The position numbers and the translations under genes are program-made. A stretch of DNA of 64,000 bases from Spongospora subterranea f. sp. subterranea (lineage: Eukaryota; Endomyxa: Phytomyxea; Phytomyxea; Plasmodiophorida), in assembly GCA_049724395.1 (NCBI GenBank), contig JAUGWO010000133.1, positions 1 to 64,000 of the forward strand, given 5' to 3'. This document shows, piece after piece, positions 58,036-64,000 of this stretch. The notes beneath the pieces are model-generated. The model searched no databases. It was not told the origin of the DNA and worked only from the letters and a program-made list of their open reading frames with translations. How positions within the stretch are numbered: the stretch's first letter is position 1; each line of letters begins with the position of its first letter.

Positions 58036-59840
58036 TCGCAGTGAGCGGGAAATCCATTCTGTCCGCCAGGACTGTACCCTATGTGACGAGACTGGCGGAT
58101 GGAAAGGATTCTGTCCACCGGTAGGGTGCACTGTACTAGTTGTCAGGTTGCGCTCCTCTATGGTCAGTTCGAGACGACGGAGTTAAATCAACTGTAAAAA
58201 TAAAATGTTCGGATTCTTGCGGAATCTCGTCCCAAACTGCCGATTGTCCCGGAGACTTTACCAGTCTATGACGCAGCTGTTGTTCCAGAAGCTCCACCCG
58301 CACATGACGCAGAACAGGCGTCGATTGTGCAGCCGATCCCTGTTTTTTTAACCCTGGTTCCGCAAACGCGCCGCATCTCACGGAACCCTTAAACGCCGTT
58401 CTGGCAATTGCACCCTTTACCGGTAACTGGCCTGCGTTTACAAAACCTTTCCAAGAGATGGCAAGGGAAAACGGCACCATGATCGAGTTTGACACGAAAA
58501 ATCGTTTTTTATTGAATTATGGGGTCAGCAATTCCGCTACTGCAGCACTCCAATTGATGAACACGAAGGTGTATGGGACGTTGTTTCCACTGTATCTTCT
58601 GCCGACAATGTGGCCACCGCTCACCGTTCCTAATGAAGACGATGGATGTCATCCCGTTATGTTCGTGTCCTGACTTTGCGTGTTGTCGAATCCCATGTCG
58701 ACACATTGCTGCCGTATGCTCTGCGATGAACGTCGATCCCATGGATGTAAAGTATCTGACTCCCCGATGGCGTCTTGATCAACACCCGTTATGGCAAATT
58801 GCATACTGCCGCGTCAACCAGAGCATATCGCCTCTGACTAACGCCATCTTCAATGTAGGCACGACGGCAATTGTGCCGTCTGTCTACGATGACGCATATG
58901 CCCAAATCACAGTGCCCCAGGTGAACTTCCATTACCGCCATTTAATGCAAGCCGCCAAGGAAGTCGTTCAAGTCGGGCAGACCAGTGTCGCTGCATTCAA
59001 ACGGACAATTATGGCCTTCAACGCTCTATGTATCGACTCGAAAGAACCAGTGCCAGTCGAATCATCTGTCGAAGCGGTGCCGTCTGGTTTTGCCAGTATT
59101 CGAGCGCCGATTGCCAAAAGTGTCAAGAAGCGCGGGCGGCGATCGAACGACGAACTCGTAAATCGGTCAGCTCTACAAACTCGGCATTCAACCAAGAAGG
59201 CAAGACACTGCAAAACCTGTAAAGAGCACGGATTGACCGCCAAGGATCACCGTTCAGGTGGCCGGTGTCCTTTTTGGGTAAAACCGGTGCAGCAATTAAT
59301 TTAGACCGCACACATTGTGGAAGTCGTCGCAGACTGTTCGTCTGATGACACCTGCTCAGAATCGAACAATATTCCACTGATACAGCGCTTTGCTGACTGA
59401 GGTTCCACGAACCAAAGCAGATCGCAGTTCTGACGAGGACATTATTGTCTTCATGGCTGCGAATGCATTGTTACACAATGAATAAATACAATTTACAAAT
59501 CAAACATTCAATTTCTCTGTGCAAATCGTTTGTCTTAATGCGGAAGGTGCAGTGTCGGGGCAATTATTTACATTTATTGTGTAACTGCATCGCATTTGCC
59601 GCCATGAAGTCAATGATATTTTCGTCTGAGCTGCGATACCTCCGCCAGAACGCGCTGTATCAATGGACTATTGTTCTTTTACATAGTGGAACAACTGTGC
59701 GCAACCTTGCTACAGTGCACTTTACTGGCGGACAGAATCCTTTCCATCCGCCAGTCTCGTCACATACGTAGGGTACTGGCGGACAGAATCCAGTCTGTCC
59801 GCCGGCGGACAGAAAGATTTCCCCGTTCCCGCGAAGTGAG
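58036..59840 (+). mobile_element. Mutator-like (MULE) DNA transposon with long TIRs
   Basis: The left end 58036-58134 and right end 59712-59840 are inverted copies of about 100-130 bp. Shared strings include tgtgacgagactggcggatg then gaaaggattctgtcc, and gcgggaa near the outer edge. The element is about 1.8 kb. Inside is a plus-strand frame carrying the C-terminal SWIM zinc finger of MULE transposases; the catalytic DDE part is absent or scrambled. The ends are internally repetitive (ctggcggacagaatcc twice on the right). Confidence 0.8.
58560..59304 (+). pseudogene. MULE transposase C-terminal part with SWIM zinc finger
   Basis: The frame 58573-59304 reads CSCPDFACCRIPCRHIAAVC (SWIM, CxC..CxH, near 58660-58720), then DVKYLTPRWRLDQHPLWQIA. 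It ends in a second Cys/His cluster HCKTCKEHGLTAKDHRSGGR. The preceding bases in another frame (GVWDVVSTVSSADNVATAHR, near 58570-58635) match the segment usually found just before SWIM, so a frame break lies near 58640. The catalytic domain is missing. Non-autonomous. Confidence 0.75.
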
Positions 59841-60075
59841 TTACGTGTCTTTTTTGGCCGTCTCACTATTTAACTCCGAAAGAGGTCCGGTGGTGTGGTC
59901 AATCCTAGTTAAACGCCGCCACCGCCAGACTCCGTGAACAAATGCCAGGTCTCCCAACTCCGTGGTAACACTCTAATTTGGCGAAACTGCCAGGCCTTGC
60001 ATGTTCGAGCCGGTGCCGATACTTCATGTGCGCAGAAAAATTAGGCGCTGACCTTTGCATTTGGCGCGCTGACCT

Positions 60076-62521
60076 GTGCATTTGGCGCTAAAACTCATTT
60101 ATGCCCTGGTGCTCCTTGCCAGATTTCCACTGTACCCTCACATTCCGGTTTGCGCGCCCCATTCGCCCCATTCGCAGTTGCTATCAACATCACACATGCT
60201 CGCCGCCGCCCAATCCTCCGCCGCCCAATCCTCCTTCGTCGTCTCGGGCATAGATTTGCGGTTCCTAGGTATATTGATGACAGTTACGTTTTACAGCATT
60301 GGTTGCTAAAAATCAATGAAATATCGAGGTTTGATGGATTGTCAAGCTCGTATTGACAGTCCGGACGAGCGTTTAGGGTCGTGGATAGCCTGCCTGTTGA
60401 TCAAAATCTACAGTTCAACGTCTGGCGACACAGGTGGGGTATCGTGCATGGCGCTGAGATTACCTGACATCAACAAATCTTTAGTGTTGAACTTGAGCCG
60501 ACGGGCTCCTGATTGCATTAAGGAGTGGCGCTTTGTATTAATGGCGGCCATCCAGGCCCATATTGGCGAGGACGCAATTGCTGGTAGGCACAAGCGACAT
60601 GTTATTCCATGAATTTCAAAATGTCCTGATATGAGCTAGTTTGCGGAAGTGTTCCGTTGAACTGGCGTTCCACGGTTGCTGCCGATGCACCGTTGGCAGC
60701 GATCGTAAATCGTTACGTTGCATCACAGGAGCCTATCTCGCACCCAGACCATATTTTTGGTTCGCCGGCAACTCTTTCAGAAACAGTCTGTCTTAGATCG
60801 TATTCGATCGTCAAACAGGTTTTGAACGCCGTTCAATAAGACAACCGACCCTTTTGATGGTGGTTGAATAGATCTACCGCGAAATGCGATCCCAGACGCG
60901 CTCCTTTGACATTGCGAAAGCAATGTTAGAGTGCAGCAGTAAGCGGAAATTTACCAAGGTGAATCGCTGTTTGGTCTTGTCGCCATTGTACAACTCAGCC
61001 CTATAATCCAGGCAAATTTTCTCGCTAGCGGATGGGACATTGAGGCTCAGGCGGCAGCAACTGCAGGCATTAGTAAAAGCCTGAATGTCTGGCTGGAAAG
61101 CCAGGTCGACCAGGCGATAGAGACGGCGGCCAGAGTTGTCGAACGCTTGGCTGGAACAACCTGTGACACGCCCAGGTTGATCGGATTGTGGATGTGAACA
61201 ATCCGATTCAGTATCCTGAATAAGGCTTGTTCAGGTTCGGCGAAGTCGCTTTTTTGTATGCGACAGGTAGTAGAGTCCTGTCCGATGGTCGATGGGCGGA
61301 TGGGATTCGAAAGATTTCCATTTCGTTGTTAAACGAATGGGTTCTTACCCCGGTCCGCATCTTGCGCTTGGCGTTCACATATGTCGATTGGATTTTTGAA
61401 ACTGAATTCAGAGAACTGTAATCAACCATTGCGATGATCTATGGGCCGAGCAGGGTGCCGCGATCGTCGAATACCAAGCGCAACCGGTCAGCGATCATCT
61501 AGAAGTATATCGGGATTGGTTTCGGTTGGCATTTTTCATGGTTTGACCAATCACAATGCAATAACCTTTCAAAGTTACCAGATGGAGGAGGAGCCCCTCA
61601 CGCTTCACGACGCAGCGCCATGGCGCCGGCTGTTGGAAGGGGCATTAGCCCCCATGGCAACGGGAGCAAGGATCCCACTGGGGGACCTTAGCCGGTGGGT
61701 GTCCGATTGGCATCGCAAACTCAAAGGGGTTGGTGCAAACGCATTTGGCGCGTGTATTAGTATTAACGATTCCTGTGCACAGTCAATTGCAGATCTTTTA
61801 GAAGATCTTCATCTTGCAAACCTAGAGGTTGTAGTTGAAGCAGTCTACAACGTGACCCATATCGTGTTCGCACGGTCGCGGTACGGGTGTGCGCGGCTGC
61901 AGGAACAAGATGGCGACGATCTTGTCAACGCCTATGGATTTTTTCTCAGAACTGTGCTGGACCAGTAATCGCTTTGTTAACTGCCTGCAAGATATGGCAC
62001 TAAATATTATTAACGGTGAACAGATGGTTGGAAGATCACGTACGAACCGGGGACACTGCTTCCATCATTAAACCAATCATGGAAATACTGATTGTCTTCC
62101 ATCAACTGGAGCTGGCAGTATGGCCAACCTGTAAACTCTGTTCATCGCAATCAAAGTCCGTTTTGCTCAGGTCCCGCCACCGTTTTTGAAGACGTTGAAG
62201 GTCCTCTCGACCAACATTCAATCACTGGAAGGTAAATATGTTCGGTGTATTGTGTTGTGCTGCCCAATTCGTGATCAACTAGTTCCTGTTAGGATCGTTT
62301 TCAGTTCAAGATGGCGACTGCTGGGACACGCTCCACCGGTGTTATACAACCGTAGTTGGGGTGTCGACAGTGGGATCTATGGTGCATGCAACAGAGACTC
62401 TTCCCAGGGCAGAAGGACCGCCTTTGAGGCCCGGCGTGGCGCGCAAACCCTTACGACACACGTCGACGCGCCAGCGAAACCACTCACTGCTCAGCCGGTT
62501 GAAACGCCAGCGCCAGAATAA
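60076..62521 (+). other. Cluster of unknown plus-strand ORFs, possibly one gene
   Basis: Several adjoining plus-strand segments look protein-like: 60316-60612 (MKYRGLMDCQARIDSPDERL), about 60660-60837, and about 60870-61197 (FGLVAIVQLSPIIQANFLAS, WDIEAQAAATAGISKSLNVW). The last needs one base change near 60955. Further segments are 61227-61421 (LFRFGEVAFLYATGSRVLSD), 61441-61968 (175 codons, LTLHDAAPWRRLLEGALAPM) and 62186-62521. They could be exons of one gene or parts of an accessory element. No domain was recognised. Repeats bracket the cluster on both sides. Confidence 0.3.
61441..61968 (+). CDS. Hypothetical protein, 175 codons
   Basis: The longest uninterrupted frame in the right-hand accessory region. 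The N-terminal part is basic. The middle, GDLSRWVSDWHRKLKGVGAN, and the end, DLLEDLHLANLEVVVEAVYN, are helix-prone and protein-like. No family, signal peptide or TM segment. The start codon choice is uncertain because upstream frames may be joined to it. Confidence 0.4.
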   Translation: MGRAGCRDRRIPSATGQRSSRSISGLVSVGIFHGLTNHNAITFQSYQMEEEPLTLHDAAPWRRLLEGALAPMATGARIPLGDLSRWVSDWHRKLKGVGANAFGACISINDSCAQSIADLLEDLHLANLEVVVEAVYNVTHIVFARSRYGCARLQEQDGDDLVNAYGFFLRTVLDQ

Positions 62522-62639
62522 ACGTCAAGAACGCCAGGAGAGTGGGGATGAATCGACGCAAACACGTATGGTGCCCGCCCAGGACGGTACGAAGTTGTGG
62601 TAAATTGCGATCGATTTGCCCATTCCGAACATACATTGT

Positions 62640-62780
62640 TTCTAGTAAACGTCAGTTCCAGTAAACGTCAGCACTTCCGTATCCCTAGGGATGTTGTAAC
62701 TCAGCGTGTTTCCAGTACAAGCATCGGCGCTCGAAGTAGAAGTAAATCCTGAAAATCTTTCTAAGCAAAATGGTAAAGGA
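62640..62780. repeat. Dispersed copy of the 23.6-24.9 kb foldback family
   Basis: cgtatccctagggatgttgt then aactcagcgtgtttccagta matches the segment at about 23628-23680, and aagtaaatcctgaaaat matches one near 24736 (inverted). The short motif gtaaacgtcag occurs twice at the left edge. Confidence 0.7.
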
Positions 62781-62984
62781 CAATGTGTTCGTGAAACCAT
62801 CGACAATCAACACAGAAGCATGATCAAGTGGATAGCAAGATTTGAATCGTTGGAAAAGGAGCAGTCGAATTTTGTATTATATCAAATTTGAATGTTTTTT
62901 TTGTGAACAATTGCAATAGTTGATGATTCGCTGTCAATGACGATTCCGATCATATTTCTGCGAATTCCGAGATTATTTTGAAAA

Positions 62985-63130
62985 CTTTATCGAATCCGAT
63001 TTTGAAGTGACAAATGCCTTTCAACCGAACGATGCCTTTGGTCGCATTTTTTAAAAAAATCGGCCAAGCCTTTTTGACGAAGACAAACTGCTGTATGACC
63101 ATGATGCAGTTGCTGATGTTGGCGATGATT
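62985..63130 (+). repeat. Third copy of the 57-kb foldback unit
   Basis: The translation PFNRTMPLVAFFKKIGQAF is followed by a degraded version of the FDEDNPMYDHD region, corresponding to the arms of the element at 57017-57849. It is a single copy here, not palindromic. Confidence 0.65.
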
Positions 63131-63178
63131 ACCGACATGTCCAAGATGGCACGACGAATGAATATGAGAGAAACAGAG

Positions 63179-63480
63179 GAATCGAGCGATCCACTTGAGG
63201 ATGATATTGGCGGCAATCGACAATCAATATAGAAGAATCGGGTGATCCCCTCGATGATGATATTGGCGACAGTCGACAATCATTATAGAAGAATCGAGCG
63301 ATCCACTTTATGGGTTTTGTTAGGACCATGAACAGTCAAAACAGAAGAATAGAGGGCGCCACTTGATAACAGTAATCGAGACCTCGACAATCAAATCAGA
63401 AGAGGGTGGTCCATTTGATGATAGTATTCGCGACGATGGAGATTCAATACGAGAGGAATAGAGCAATCCATTTGAGATAG
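63179..63480. repeat. Tandem repeat, unit about 56 bp, five to six copies
   Basis: Units begin gaatcgagcgatccacttga at about 63179, then at 63235, 63291, 63347, about 63402 and about 63455, each ending in a cgacaatcaatatagaa variant. Copies diverge progressively to the right. Confidence 0.8.
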
Positions 63481-63507
63481 GGCCTCGCAGCACCATCAAT
63501 GAAATTA

Positions 63508-63984
63508 CTCCCTCTGTCCCATAATGTCTGGCCGGTATGTTTATTGAGTGGGCGATACTGTCAATCGGGTGAGCTCAATCAGACTCGGCTGACCGTCTTC
63601 AACCCGACAGAGAAATGACCAGCAATCTCTGCAAACTCACCCTTCATGGCGTAACTTGGTCAGAAGCAATTAGTAGATTGCCTGGCGCTGCTCGTTGCTT
63701 GAAACGACATGGTGGTTTGCTTGCTCATCTTCCCCATCAATCTGGGAACCGATTACCATTATTTTTGAAGACTGAGCGGGTCATTCCGTCATGGTCAATG
63801 CAAAACCGCATTTTTGGCACTTCACATTTTCGCAACTGTTGGGGAACATTTGTCACTCTATAGGTTGCTGGGTAGATCTTGCGGAGACCTTTCCATCAAC
63901 CTATAAAACTACCTCCATGCGCTAAAATTCACCTTAATCCCACAGAGTAAAGTGTACCGGCCAGACATTATCGGAACGAGGGAG
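63508..63984. mobile_element. Stowaway/mariner-like MITE with TA duplication
   Basis: The left terminus ctccctctgtcccataatgt then ctggccggta (63508-63537) and the inverted right terminus (63955-63984) match at 27 of 30 bases. Both are flanked by TA (63506-63507 and 63985-63986). The ctccctc.gt..cataat start is like known Stowaway TIRs. The inner ORF at 63615-63863 (82 codons) shows no transposase motif. Confidence 0.85.
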
Positions 63985-64000
63985 TATATGATAAACCACA

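Noticed and set aside
63179-63480. Possible CRISPR-like array of about 56-bp units
   Set aside because: The whole unit is repeated and diverges gradually, with no constant repeat alternating with unique spacers; it is a eukaryotic tandem repeat.

Overview
This window is eukaryotic nuclear DNA. Most genes are interrupted by short GT-AG introns (typically 50-170 nt), there are no operons, and the recognisable proteins are eukaryotic housekeeping factors (Has1, Trm6, Cox6a, Src1/Man1, a VPS9 Rab GEF, ARMC1). The combination of 7TM-RGS proteins, an ARMC1-like protein, a Src1/Man1 inner-nuclear-membrane protein and an Ngly-rich secreted protein suggests an opisthokont, perhaps an early-diverging fungus or close relative. 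That placement is inference; no species is claimed.

Layout. 0-3.1 kb: ankyrin-repeat exons arranged in a five-exon higher-order repeat, then a decayed Tc1/IS630-type transposase. 5-7 kb: a broken 7TM-RGS gene and tRNA-Phe. 6.9-9.5 kb: two truncated Ty1/copia copies arranged tail to tail as a palindrome starting about 10 bp from the tRNA. 10.3-16.5 kb: a gene-rich block on the minus strand (4CXXC_R1 zinc-finger protein, Has1 helicase, ARMC1-like). 18-20.5 kb: a copia remnant and a gamma-carbonic-anhydrase-like gene. 22-25 kb: a UBL-UBA gene, then hairpins and a large foldback. 26.8-32.4 kb: HAD phosphatase fragment, Cox6a, Trm6. 32.2-33.8 kb: three tRNA-Arg(UCG) genes. 34.2-37.9 kb: MSS51-like and Src1/Man1-like genes. 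40-42 kb: a second, better preserved 7TM-RGS paralog. 43-47 kb: a RasGAP/VPS9 (RME-6/GAPVD1-like) Rab GEF. 47.4-51.7 kb: transposase relic, a secreted protein with hexapeptide N-glycosylation repeats, a TPR protein. 52.1-54.4 kb: D-3-phosphoglycerate dehydrogenase. 55-64 kb: repeat-rich accessory DNA with foldbacks, minisatellites, a Mutator-like element with about 100-bp terminal inverted repeats, unknown ORFs and a Stowaway/mariner-like MITE with TA target duplication.

Two themes stand out. First, local inverted duplication recurs at every scale, from 15 bp to over 500 bp, involving unrelated sequences (copia ends, unknown ORFs, short hairpins, one X/inverted-X/X triplet). Second, at least six otherwise well-conserved genes each carry one or two 1-nt indels, often in homopolymers (Has1, gamma-CA, Trm6 twice, Src1/Man1, PHGDH, 7TM-RGS copy 2). 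This points to sequence or assembly error more than to pseudogenes, and gene models here should be read with that in mind. Exon boundaries were worked out by eye from splice consensus and protein-family continuity; none is supported by transcripts.
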